Shown here one piece after another: positions 16,039 through 24,475 of a DNA stretch of 64,000 bases. This stretch comes from Arcticimaribacter sp965277835 (lineage in GTDB: Bacteria > Bacteroidota > Bacteroidia > Flavobacteriales > Flavobacteriaceae): positions 744,001-808,000 of the forward strand of contig OZ255841.1 in the NCBI GenBank assembly GCA_965277835.1, written 5' to 3'. The notes below the pieces were generated by a model. It did no database searches and was not told where the DNA came from. It worked only from the letters and a program-made list of their open reading frames with translations. The translations under genes and the position numbers were made by a program. Within the stretch, counting starts at the first letter, position 1; each line of letters starts with the position of its first letter.

Positions 16039-17148
16039 TTATTTAGGGATTACTGTTGAAAGTTTTACTTTTTCATTATTCCTAAAAGCAACAATAAAAG
16101 CATTTTTAAAACCCTTATTTATAGCCCTCTGCTTTAGCTTTTTAACTTTAGAATAAGAAGACGTAGAGCCATAATAATATCGATATATATTTCCCTCTTT
16201 ATTTCGCGAAATAGGGTTTAAATTTTTAAAATTATATGATTCTATATCCAAAGGCTTAGAACCGGCTGCAATTTGTACTTTAAATAAAACTCTATCGGTA
16301 GTTTTAGTTTTTTCTGTCTCATCCGATTTAGTTTCTAAAGAAATCGCATTATTAACCGACAACTCCAAAGAGTTATGATAGTTAACTATAGCTTTTGCAA
16401 TTGTCTCTGCCATTTGAATTTGTCCTCTCAAAGAGTTCAAGTATGCACCTTCTATTTTATTAGTTAAAAATCCTGTCTCAACGAGAACACTAGGCATATA
16501 AGTATATTTTAGTACTACAAACCCTGCTTGTTTTACTGTTCTATCTTTACGTTTTAGGTTATTTACAAAACTCTTTTGAATTGCATCTGCGGCTGAAATA
16601 CTTTGATTGAGGTAGGCTTCTTGCATCAATGTCAAGCCAATAACAGACTCGGGGTTATTAGGGTCAAAGCCATCATACTTTTCTTGGTAATTCTCTTCAT
16701 AAAAAATTACTGAGTTCTCTTTCTTTGCTATTTCAAAATTTCGCTGATTGGCGTGCAACCCTAAAACAAAAGTACCTGCTCCAAAGGCTTGGGAGTTATG
16801 GGAGTCGCAATGTATAGAAATAAATAAATCAGCATCTGCCTTATTTGCTATCCTTGCCCGCTCAATAAGGTCAACAAATTTATCTGTCTTTCGAGTATAT
16901 ATTACTTTAATATTAGGATTTTTTTCTAGTATCCCCCCTATCTTTAAAGCTATACTAAGGGCAATTTTCTTTTCATAATACCCATTCCCTCTATTGCCAC
17001 TATCTTTTCCTCCATGTCCTGCATCTAGTACTACTACAAAAGGATTATCAGACTTTGTTGTGGTATCAAAAATCGCAAAACTTACCTGTACAAAAAAGAC
17101 AACACAAATCCATAAAGAAAAAGAAACGTGTTTTTGAAATAATCTCAT
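16039..17148 (-). CDS. N-acetylmuramoyl-L-alanine amidase (Amidase_3) with C-terminal SPOR-like domain
   Basis: The enzyme cleaves the bond between MurNAc and L-Ala in peptidoglycan, usually for cell separation. The 369-residue protein has a signal segment (~10-25) and an Amidase_3 domain (~36-255). Zinc ligands are H45 in LDAGHGGKDSG, E59 in GYYEKK and H113 in ISIHCDSHN; the catalytic Glu is in VLVETGFLTN. A C-terminal region (~290-360, from FKVQIAAGS to AFIVAFRNNEK) resembles SPOR, which binds denuded glycan at division sites. It is divergent from lptD across a symmetric promoter region. Confidence 0.92.
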   Translation of the reverse strand: MRLFQKHVSFSLWICVVFFVQVSFAIFDTTTKSDNPFVVVLDAGHGGKDSGNRGNGYYEKKIALSIALKIGGILEKNPNIKVIYTRKTDKFVDLIERARIANKADADLFISIHCDSHNSQAFGAGTFVLGLHANQRNFEIAKKENSVIFYEENYQEKYDGFDPNNPESVIGLTLMQEAYLNQSISAADAIQKSFVNNLKRKDRTVKQAGFVVLKYTYMPSVLVETGFLTNKIEGAYLNSLRGQIQMAETIAKAIVNYHNSLELSVNNAISLETKSDETEKTKTTDRVLFKVQIAAGSKPLDIESYNFKNLNPISRNKEGNIYRYYYGSTSSYSKVKKLKQRAINKGFKNAFIVAFRNNEKVKLSTVIPK

Positions 17149-17176
17149 TACTAATAAATACCTAAAACAACTATAT

Positions 17177-17204
17177 GCATCAAAAATATATGTAATTTTG
17201 ATGC
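17177..17204. promoter_or_regulatory. Symmetric divergent promoter/operator between amiC and lptD
   Basis: GCATCAAAA (17177-17185) and TTTTGATGC (17196-17204) are perfect inverted repeats separated by 10 bp. They embed two back-to-back -7 boxes: TATTTTTG on the minus strand (17181-17188) and TAATTTTG on the plus strand (17193-17200). The two boxes face away from each other with 4 bp between them. Confidence 0.55.
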
Positions 17205-17235
17205 GTTATAATATACAAAACTAGCCTATATAGTC

Positions 17236-19908
17236 TTGCTAACAAAGTCTTTTTATTCAGCCTTATTAACAATTCTTTTTTTAAAAGTATGCCCTCTTAG
17301 TGCGCAGGTCAATACTATTCAAGAAAAAATTGCTGCTCAAGACTCATTGTCAACCCAACAAAGGGACAATGAGGCAAAAGATTCTATAGTAGAACCAAAA
17401 CCATTACTACTAGATTTAATAAAATACAGTGCAATTGATTCTGTTAAAATTGACCAAGTTGATAAAAAAATAAGGCTATATAATAATGCAAAATTATCGT
17501 ATCAAGACTTAGTTTTAGAGGCTGGGGTTATTATATTAGATTATACTAAAAACCTAGTCTATGCGGGGCGAATTGCAGATACTTCTGGTCTGTTGACACA
17601 AAAACCAAAATTTACACAAGCCGAAAACGAAATAAACCCAGATTCAATTCAATTTAATTTTGACACCAAAAAAGCTTTGATTTGGAATTCAAAAACCGAG
17701 CAAAGCGGGATGAATGTTTTTTCGAGCCTTGCAAGAAAAGAAAACGACTCTATATATTATATTAAAGACGCAAAGGTTACAACTTCAGAAGATCCAGAAA
17801 ATCCTGACTATTATATTAGAATAAGAAAAGGAAAAATAATACCAGGGGGAAATATAGTTGCAGGCTTTAGTAACCTATACATTGCTAATGTTCCCACACC
17901 TGTTGCGGTGCCATTTGCATACTTCCCTTCTAACAATCAAAAATCTTCTGGAGTTATTTTTCCAACATACGGAGAAAATAGAGAGCGCGGATATTACATT
18001 CAAAATGGAGGTTACTATTTAAATATTAGTGACTATTTTGACTTGAATATGTCGGGGGACTATTATACTAATGGAAGCTACGGGGTACGCCTTGACTCAC
18101 AATATAAAGTGATTTATAAATTTGGAGGGAATTTAAGTTTTCGATATGAAAAAATAGTGAACGGCGAAAAAGGATTCCCAGGGTATGGTAATTCGACTGT
18201 ATATAATTTTCGTTGGTCGCACTCAAAAGCCCCTAAAGCAAGCCCAAACTCAAATTTCTCGGCTTCAGTTAATTTGGGAAGTAGTTCGTACTTTACACAA
18301 TCAGTCAATCAGTTAAATGATTCAAATTTTTTGAATAACACGCTTAGTTCTTCCATATCTTACTCTAAGACTTTTCCGAAATACCCTAGAGTAAGTTTTT
18401 CGCTTACAACGTCTTTAAACCAAAATAAGAATACTCAAAGTGCTAATTTAACCTTACCTACTTTTCAGGCAAATATGGAACGGATTTTTCCTTTTGCTCC
18501 AAAAGAAGGAACAAAAAAGGGTTTCTTTAAAAACATTAATTTTCAATACTCTACGCGCGGCGAAGTTAGAATTCAAACAACTGAAGAAGCTCTATTCAAA
18601 AAAGAAATGTTCGACGATGCACAAACAGGTATGTCGCATACTATTCCCATTAGCACAAATTTTAAAATTTTTAAATATTTGAGTGTAAGTACCTCTGCAA
18701 ATTATTCTGAAATTTGGACTCCCGAAACCGTACGATATAATGACTACAAAGAAGGAGTAGAAGTAGTAAAAGACACTATTAAAGGGTTTGCTGCCTTTAG
18801 GCAATATAATTATAGTGCAAGTATTGGAACTACACTATATGGGGTTTTAAACTTTAAAGAAGGTAAAAAACTTCAATCTATTCGGCATACCATTAGACCA
18901 TCAATTAGTTATAGTGAGCAACCAAGTTTTGAACAATATTATGATGAGTATATAGTTGATGCTGATGGCAATACAGCTGAATACACAAGATTTGAAACAG
19001 CATTATTTGGAACTCCCTCACGGTCAAAATCAAGAACAATGGGAATTAGTTTAAGTAATAATTTTGAAGCCAAAATCGCCAATAAAGACACGTTAAACCC
19101 AGAGCCTAAAAAAATTAATATATTAAATAACTTAAACTTTAGCACTGGCTATAATTTTAACGCAGAAGAATTCAACTTATCTCCTATTCGCGTAACAACT
19201 GGTGCATCAATTATAAAAGAGAAAGTAAGTATTAACATAGGGGCAACACTCGACCCCTATAGTATTGACGAAAATAATGTAAGGATTAATAAATTTCATA
19301 TCAAAAACGGTGGGGGTTTAGCACGGCTTACGAGTAGTAATATAAATACAGGTTTTTCATTATCAAATGATGATTTCAAAAAGAAAGACCCCAGCGAAGA
19401 AGATAAAAAAGAGAAAAAAAAAGATGATAAATTCTCCTATAACGACTTTGAACGATTATCAGGTGGAGGAAGAGATGATAACCTATTTGGAGTTTCCAAC
19501 AATTTTTCAGATAACAGATTTCAAAACCAAGAAAGTGGTGAAAGCGATGAAGAACAAAACGACTTATATCGTGCAAAAATTCCTTGGAGTATAAAGTTTG
19601 CACATTCCTTAACTTATAATAACTCAAGGGGGCAAAAAGAAATCTCTACAAATTCTTTGATGTTTTCTGGAGATATTGAACTTACACCAAAATGGCAAGT
19701 AGGGTTTTCATCTGGGTACGATTTTAAGCAAAAAGGGGTTACTTATACTCAATTTAGATTTAATCGCGATTTAGGAAGTTGGCGCATGAATTTTAGTTGG
19801 GTACCTTTTGGAAATCGAACGTCTTGGAGCTTTTTTATTGGTATAAAATCTGGGCTACTTAGCGATTTAAAATACGATAAAAGACGTGAACCAGATAGAA
19901 GGTTATAA
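17236..19908 (+). CDS. lptD: LPS-assembly outer membrane protein LptD (OstA-like)
   Basis: LptD inserts lipopolysaccharide into the outer leaflet of the outer membrane. The 890-residue product has a signal peptide (residues ~1-24, ending PLSA before Q). A beta-jellyroll OstA-like N-terminal part follows (~50-230), then a long barrel with many alternating strands. A charged Lys/Asp/Glu-rich stretch at ~705-745 interrupts the barrel and is probably a loop. The start is TTG at 17236; there is an in-frame stop upstream and no ATG before the signal peptide. It is divergent from amiC. Confidence 0.88.
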   Translation: MLTKSFYSALLTILFLKVCPLSAQVNTIQEKIAAQDSLSTQQRDNEAKDSIVEPKPLLLDLIKYSAIDSVKIDQVDKKIRLYNNAKLSYQDLVLEAGVIILDYTKNLVYAGRIADTSGLLTQKPKFTQAENEINPDSIQFNFDTKKALIWNSKTEQSGMNVFSSLARKENDSIYYIKDAKVTTSEDPENPDYYIRIRKGKIIPGGNIVAGFSNLYIANVPTPVAVPFAYFPSNNQKSSGVIFPTYGENRERGYYIQNGGYYLNISDYFDLNMSGDYYTNGSYGVRLDSQYKVIYKFGGNLSFRYEKIVNGEKGFPGYGNSTVYNFRWSHSKAPKASPNSNFSASVNLGSSSYFTQSVNQLNDSNFLNNTLSSSISYSKTFPKYPRVSFSLTTSLNQNKNTQSANLTLPTFQANMERIFPFAPKEGTKKGFFKNINFQYSTRGEVRIQTTEEALFKKEMFDDAQTGMSHTIPISTNFKIFKYLSVSTSANYSEIWTPETVRYNDYKEGVEVVKDTIKGFAAFRQYNYSASIGTTLYGVLNFKEGKKLQSIRHTIRPSISYSEQPSFEQYYDEYIVDADGNTAEYTRFETALFGTPSRSKSRTMGISLSNNFEAKIANKDTLNPEPKKINILNNLNFSTGYNFNAEEFNLSPIRVTTGASIIKEKVSINIGATLDPYSIDENNVRINKFHIKNGGGLARLTSSNINTGFSLSNDDFKKKDPSEEDKKEKKKDDKFSYNDFERLSGGGRDDNLFGVSNNFSDNRFQNQESGESDEEQNDLYRAKIPWSIKFAHSLTYNNSRGQKEISTNSLMFSGDIELTPKWQVGFSSGYDFKQKGVTYTQFRFNRDLGSWRMNFSWVPFGNRTSWSFFIGIKSGLLSDLKYDKRREPDRRL

Positions 19909-19945
19909 AAGTTAATCTACTTTAATTGATTTATTAGCTAAAGGC

Positions 19946-20989
19946 TTATAACTCATTTGGTAAATAAAATTGTTCTGTATCACTTATTTGAATAAAATTA
20001 ATTTCACTTACATCATCTTTTATCGCCCTAAACCTTTGCTCAATAATATCTGGGTTTATGTCTTGGAGATAAACCGATTTTAAGTTTTTCATACTCCCAA
20101 TTATCTTTCGGTCAATATCTCTATTAAAAAAGGGAAAAGAATACCCAATGATAACTAAAGCTACAGCATTTGAAGTGCCTCGTATTGTTAAATCTACGAT
20201 GGTACTACCCTCATTATGTCCTAGTAATTCTTCTTCCCAAGAAAATGAAAGGTTAGGGATTAAATTGTATCTATCCTCCTCTACATAACTTACTGCTACA
20301 TAATTTTTTATAACTTTATCTACCAATTCCAAATCAAAAATAACATTAAGATTAGAAGCATACATCTGCTCGCCTTGAAATCTTGATATAAAATCAATAG
20401 TCCCATTCAATTTATAAATTCTAAAAGATTCATCTTTCCCCTCTATCTTTTTAGTATTCTTTTTGATTAACATTAATCTACTAGAGCTATTCTGAATATC
20501 TGTATTATTAGAATATTCAGAAAATGATAACTCAAACTGATAGTCATAATTCCAAGATATAATCTTTATGTTGTCAGGGAGAGAGAGTACATTTTTATTA
20601 AGGATTGATGCAAAAAAAGTGTCATACCGCTTATCAACTTTATTTACAACTTGTTCGAAAACAAAAAAAACAGATAAAGCAATTTTTAATTTTCTAAGTT
20701 CTTCACCCTTCCCTCTTATGAATAATTTTTTAGCAAATGTATCGATACTTGCATGGTCAGAACTTTTTGTTTTCAACCACTTTAAATCTTCAATCAATTT
20801 ATTTTGATAATGATTCTTACTTTCTGAAGCAAACTTTATATAACGATCAAATTTATCTTCACTAGAGAGTTTATATTTTCTTGATTCTAATAAACCTATT
20901 AAATTTTGAATTCTATCGGGTATATTCTTTATTATAGGTAACGCATTTGCACTGGCTCCAGCTCCGATTAAGTATGCTATTTTATTCAT
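19946..20989 (-). CDS. SIR2-like domain protein, candidate NAD-dependent defence effector
   Basis: The 347-residue soluble protein carries the landmarks of the SIR2-like (SIR2_2) fold. These are the nucleotide-binding LIGAGASANALP (residues 7-18), SIDTFAKKLF (81-90), ISWNYDYQFE (144-153), YKLNGTIDF (192-200) and the late VIIGYSFPFFNRDID (279-293). SIR2-like proteins in Thoeris, DSR and Sir2/HerA systems deplete NAD+ during phage infection. The position normally held by catalytic His (KLHG) reads Asn195 here. No HerA, TIR or helicase partner is adjacent. It interrupts the lptD-ridA neighbourhood on the opposite strand, consistent with a horizontally acquired single gene. Confidence 0.78.
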   Translation of the reverse strand: MNKIAYLIGAGASANALPIIKNIPDRIQNLIGLLESRKYKLSSEDKFDRYIKFASESKNHYQNKLIEDLKWLKTKSSDHASIDTFAKKLFIRGKGEELRKLKIALSVFFVFEQVVNKVDKRYDTFFASILNKNVLSLPDNIKIISWNYDYQFELSFSEYSNNTDIQNSSSRLMLIKKNTKKIEGKDESFRIYKLNGTIDFISRFQGEQMYASNLNVIFDLELVDKVIKNYVAVSYVEEDRYNLIPNLSFSWEEELLGHNEGSTIVDLTIRGTSNAVALVIIGYSFPFFNRDIDRKIIGSMKNLKSVYLQDINPDIIEQRFRAIKDDVSEINFIQISDTEQFYLPNEL

Positions 20990-21111
20990 TCTTTATCATA
21001 TTAAAAGAGATTATTATTTATCTTATTGATATTTTTTAATTATAATAAAAATACTAAATTCAAATAGATATAAGTATCTTAGTTTCTCTCGAAAATTAAA
21101 TTATAAATACT

Positions 21112-21492
21112 ATGAAAAAAATTATAACAACTCCAAATGCTCCAAACCCCATAGGGCCTTATAATCAAGCTGTCCTGTCTAACGACACCTTATATCTATC
21201 GGGTCAAATTCCCCTAAACCCCAACACAATGGAACTCGTTGAGGGTACACTCGAAGAAGAAACTACACAGGTAATGAAAAACTTAAATGCTGTTTTAGAG
21301 GCTGCAAATATGACTTTCGAAAATGTAGTAAAAACATCTATTTTTCTAAGTGACATGAACGACTTTTCGACTATTAACTCAGTATATGACACTTACTTTA
21401 ATGAAGAAACCGCCCCTGCTCGAGAAACAGTTGAGGTTGCCAATCTACCAAAATTTGTGCGAATTGAAATTTCTATGATTGCAGTAAAATAG
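21112..21492 (+). CDS. ridA: RidA-family 2-iminobutanoate/2-iminopropanoate deaminase
   Basis: RidA hydrolyses reactive enamine/imine intermediates released by PLP enzymes such as threonine dehydratase. The 126-residue product matches the family in length and in motifs: an IGPYNQAV start, SGQIPLNP, the helix ETTQVMKNLNAVLEAA, and the substrate-binding Arg in PARETVEVANLP. It ends with the glutamate-containing RIEISMIAVK strand. ATG start. It is convergent with the downstream kinase gene (7-bp gap) and divergent from the SIR2-like gene. Confidence 0.95.
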   Translation: MKKIITTPNAPNPIGPYNQAVLSNDTLYLSGQIPLNPNTMELVEGTLEEETTQVMKNLNAVLEAANMTFENVVKTSIFLSDMNDFSTINSVYDTYFNEETAPARETVEVANLPKFVRIEISMIAVK

Positions 21493-21499
21493 TACAAAT

Positions 21500-22360
21500 T
21501 TAATGCTCTTCTAAAAGCCCTACATGATAGGACACCAACTGATCAATAGGGCGTTTTATTATCTTACCCATTATAAGTCCAAATTCTTCTATAGCCTTTT
21601 CGATTTCATCTTTAAGGTAGAAAGAAATTGAACCTACAAAGTGAATAGGAACTTTTTTGACATTACTAAACTGAAAAAGCTGGTGCTTAAAAAAGCGGCT
21701 TAAACCCTCACTAATTATATCTTGTATATAAGGGTCATCTTTATGAGTAATTAAAAATTGAGCAAAATTTGCCAAGTAAGCATTGGGGTTCTCCTTTCGG
21801 TATAAATTCTCTTTTAAAGTATTTGCAGATAAATCGTATTCTTTTCCGAACAAATCATAAAGATGTTTTGGCATTTCATTGAAAAAATATCCTCTAATTA
21901 ATTGCTTACCATAGAAGTTGCCACTAGCTTCATCCATTAAAATATAACCTAATGAGGTTATATGTTGAATAATGTTTTCGCCATCAAAATAACTGCAATT
22001 AGAACCAGTACCCAAAATACAAACTATAGAAGGTGTTCCAATTGTAGCTGTAGCATATACTGCGGCATGCGTGTCTTCTTTAATAATAAACTCGCAATTA
22101 AGAAAGATTTCTCTAAATACTTTTTGAATCCGTTTTTTGGTTGATTCAACTCCACAACCAGCCCCATAGAAAAAAAGCTTTGCCACTTTTTCTCTATTCT
22201 GAAACAAATCATAGTTATTTATAATTCGCTCCGTAAGAATTGCAGATGAAAGAACTTGTGGGTTTAAACCCGATGTCTGGGTAGAAAATAATACTATACC
22301 GTTTTCATCAATAGCAAACCAGTCGGTCTTTGTTGACCCACTATCAACAATTAAATACAT
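21500..22360 (-). CDS. BadF/BadG-type ATPase, N-acetylglucosamine kinase-like
   Basis: The 286-residue protein belongs to the ASKHA fold. The phosphate-1 motif is MYLIVDSGSTKTDWFAID at the N terminus, phosphate-2 is ILGTGSNCSYFDG, and the later DEASGNFYGKQLIRGYF segment is typical of the NAGK-like BadF group in Bacteroidetes. It likely phosphorylates an amino sugar; GlcNAc is an inference. It follows gapA by 3 bp on the minus strand, so it is probably the last gene of a pfkA-gapA-kinase unit and would feed glycolysis or cell-wall recycling. Confidence 0.82.
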   Translation of the reverse strand: MYLIVDSGSTKTDWFAIDENGIVLFSTQTSGLNPQVLSSAILTERIINNYDLFQNREKVAKLFFYGAGCGVESTKKRIQKVFREIFLNCEFIIKEDTHAAVYATATIGTPSIVCILGTGSNCSYFDGENIIQHITSLGYILMDEASGNFYGKQLIRGYFFNEMPKHLYDLFGKEYDLSANTLKENLYRKENPNAYLANFAQFLITHKDDPYIQDIISEGLSRFFKHQLFQFSNVKKVPIHFVGSISFYLKDEIEKAIEEFGLIMGKIIKRPIDQLVSYHVGLLEEH

Positions 22361-22363
22361 ATA

Positions 22364-23362
22364 CTATAGGCTATTAATGTGTTTTGCTAAATCAATAAGC
22401 TTATTTGAATACCCGCACTCATTGTCATACCAAGAAATTATCTTGAAAAAGTTTTTGTTTAACTCAATTCCTGCTTCAGCATCAAAAATTGATGTTCTTG
22501 CGTCTCCTATAAAATCTTGAGAAACAACTGCTTCTTCCGTATAACCTAAAATTCCTTTAAGCTCGTTTTCGGATGCTGATTTCATTATCTTTTTAATTTC
22601 TTCGTACGAAGTGTCTTTAGCAACTTTAACGGTTAAGTCAACAACCGAAACATTCGCTACTGGTACACGAAACGACATACCTGTAAGTTTTCCCTGAAGA
22701 GAAGGAATTACTTTGGTAACTGCTTTTGCTGCTCCTGTTGCTGCAGGTATAATATTTATCAAAGCACTACGCCCCCCTCGGTAATCTTTTCTAGAAGGTC
22801 CATCTACCGTAAATTGTGTAGCAGTAGTAGCGTGTACTGTAGTCATAAGCCCCTCTTCAATCGTAAAGTTATCATGTAAAACCTTAGCAACTGGAGCTAA
22901 ACAATTTGTAGTACAAGAAGCGTTTGAAACAATATTTTGATCTGCAGTAGCTTCGTTATGATTTACTCCCATTACAAACATAGGAGCATCAGCTGAAGGT
23001 GCAGAAATAACTACTTTTTTTGCCCCAGCATTAATGTGTGTTTGCGCTTTATCGAGTGTAGTAAAAATACCTGTACACTCTGCCACAACATCTACTCCCA
23101 AATCTCCCCAACCAATATCCTCAGGGTTGCGTTCTGCAGTAATTTTTACTGGATGCCCATCTACTATCAACTTATTGTCAACTACTTCGACAGTTCCGTC
23201 ATAATTTCCATGCACAGAATCGTATTTTAAAAGATATGCTAAGTGATCAATCTCTAAGAGATCGTTAATAGCTAATACTGTTACATCGTCTTGTTTCATC
23301 GCAGATCGAAATACTAATCGTCCGATACGACCAAACCCATTAATTCCAATTTTTAAGGACAT
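22364..23362 (-). CDS. gapA: Glyceraldehyde-3-phosphate dehydrogenase, type I
   Basis: The enzyme oxidises glyceraldehyde-3-phosphate with NAD+ and phosphate. The 332-residue product has the Rossmann motif INGFGRIGR near the N terminus and the catalytic cysteine in SNASCTTNCLAPVAKVL. It also has the conserved TVHATTATQFTVDGPS and WYDNECGYSNKL segments. Normal length, no anomalies. It lies 36 bp downstream of pfkA and 3 bp upstream of the sugar kinase gene, forming a compact glycolytic operon. Confidence 0.97.
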   Translation of the reverse strand: MSLKIGINGFGRIGRLVFRSAMKQDDVTVLAINDLLEIDHLAYLLKYDSVHGNYDGTVEVVDNKLIVDGHPVKITAERNPEDIGWGDLGVDVVAECTGIFTTLDKAQTHINAGAKKVVISAPSADAPMFVMGVNHNEATADQNIVSNASCTTNCLAPVAKVLHDNFTIEEGLMTTVHATTATQFTVDGPSRKDYRGGRSALINIIPAATGAAKAVTKVIPSLQGKLTGMSFRVPVANVSVVDLTVKVAKDTSYEEIKKIMKSASENELKGILGYTEEAVVSQDFIGDARTSIFDAEAGIELNKNFFKIISWYDNECGYSNKLIDLAKHINSL

Positions 23363-23398
23363 AATTTATTTAATTAATTGTTATTGTTTATAATTATT

Positions 23399-24385
23399 TT
23401 AGATTGAAAGTATATCAGATACTCTAATCAAGTTCTTATTTATTTCAGATTTTCCTTTAACTGCCATATTTAAAGGCGTTAAAACCATCGAATCATCTTG
23501 CACACCAACCATTACATTAGATTTTCCTTCGAGCAAAGTTTCTACTGCATAAACTCCCATTTTCGAGCCTAGCACGCGATCAAAACAACTAGGTGCTCCT
23601 CCTCTTTGCATGTGTCCCAAAACAGAAACTCTAACTTCATAATAAGGGAAATTTTTCTCAACATAAGAAGCTATATCAAATACGTTTTTCCCTGTTTTAT
23701 CACCTTCTGCAACTACTACAATGCTTGACGATTTCCCAGATTTTTTACTTCTTTTAAGAGATTCTAACAAGCGTTCTAATCCTAGATTTTCTTCAGGAAT
23801 TAAAATTTCTTCTGCGCCCGCACCAATTCCAGAATTAAGTGCAATGTGTCCTGCATCTCTACCCATTACTTCCACAAAAAAAAGTCTGCTATGTGAACTC
23901 GCCGTATCTCTAATTTTATCAATTGCCTCAACTACCGTATTTGTAGCAGTGTCATATCCTAAGGTATAACGAGTCCCAAAAATATCATTATCAATAGTAC
24001 CTGGTATTCCTATTACAGGAAAATCGTGCTCGTCTTGAAAAACCATCGCTCCAGTAAAAGAGCCATCTCCTCCTATCACTATTAGAGCTTCAATCCCTAA
24101 CTCAGTAAGGTTATCATGTGCCGTTTTTCTGCCTTCAGGAGTTCTAAACTCAAGACTACGAGCTGACTTTATAATAGTCCCTCCTTTATTAATTATGTTG
24201 TTTACGCTACGAGCGTTCATCAAAGTAAAATCGTTCTCTATTAGCCCTTGATATCCATATTGTATCGCATAGCATTCTACATTATGATATACACTAGCCC
24301 TAACAACTGCTCTCAGAGCGGCGTTCATTCCTGGGGCATCTCCTCCTGACGTTAAAACTGCTATTTTTTTAAGTGAGCTTTTCAT
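23399..24385 (-). CDS. pfkA: ATP-dependent 6-phosphofructokinase
   Basis: PfkA phosphorylates fructose-6-phosphate, the committed step of glycolysis. The 328-residue protein has GGDAPGMNAALR for ATP binding, GGDGSFTGA, and the catalytic IPGTIDNDIFGT segment. The MGRDAGHIAL substrate motif and the GHMQRGGAPSCFDR effector and substrate segment are also present. The GGDGS form with Gly supports use of ATP over pyrophosphate. It heads the minus-strand pfkA-gapA-kinase set. Confidence 0.97.
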   Translation of the reverse strand: MKSSLKKIAVLTSGGDAPGMNAALRAVVRASVYHNVECYAIQYGYQGLIENDFTLMNARSVNNIINKGGTIIKSARSLEFRTPEGRKTAHDNLTELGIEALIVIGGDGSFTGAMVFQDEHDFPVIGIPGTIDNDIFGTRYTLGYDTATNTVVEAIDKIRDTASSHSRLFFVEVMGRDAGHIALNSGIGAGAEEILIPEENLGLERLLESLKRSKKSGKSSSIVVVAEGDKTGKNVFDIASYVEKNFPYYEVRVSVLGHMQRGGAPSCFDRVLGSKMGVYAVETLLEGKSNVMVGVQDDSMVLTPLNMAVKGKSEINKNLIRVSDILSI

Positions 24386-24475
24386 ATGATTTTTTAACCA
24401 AGCGTAAATTTAAACAAATACCATTATATATACACATTAAAAAAAACTAGATTAACATCTTAGGACTAAAACGAT

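Noticed and set aside
19909..21111. Target-site duplication around the SIR2-like gene
   Set aside because: I compared the flanking spacers and found only chance AT-rich similarity.
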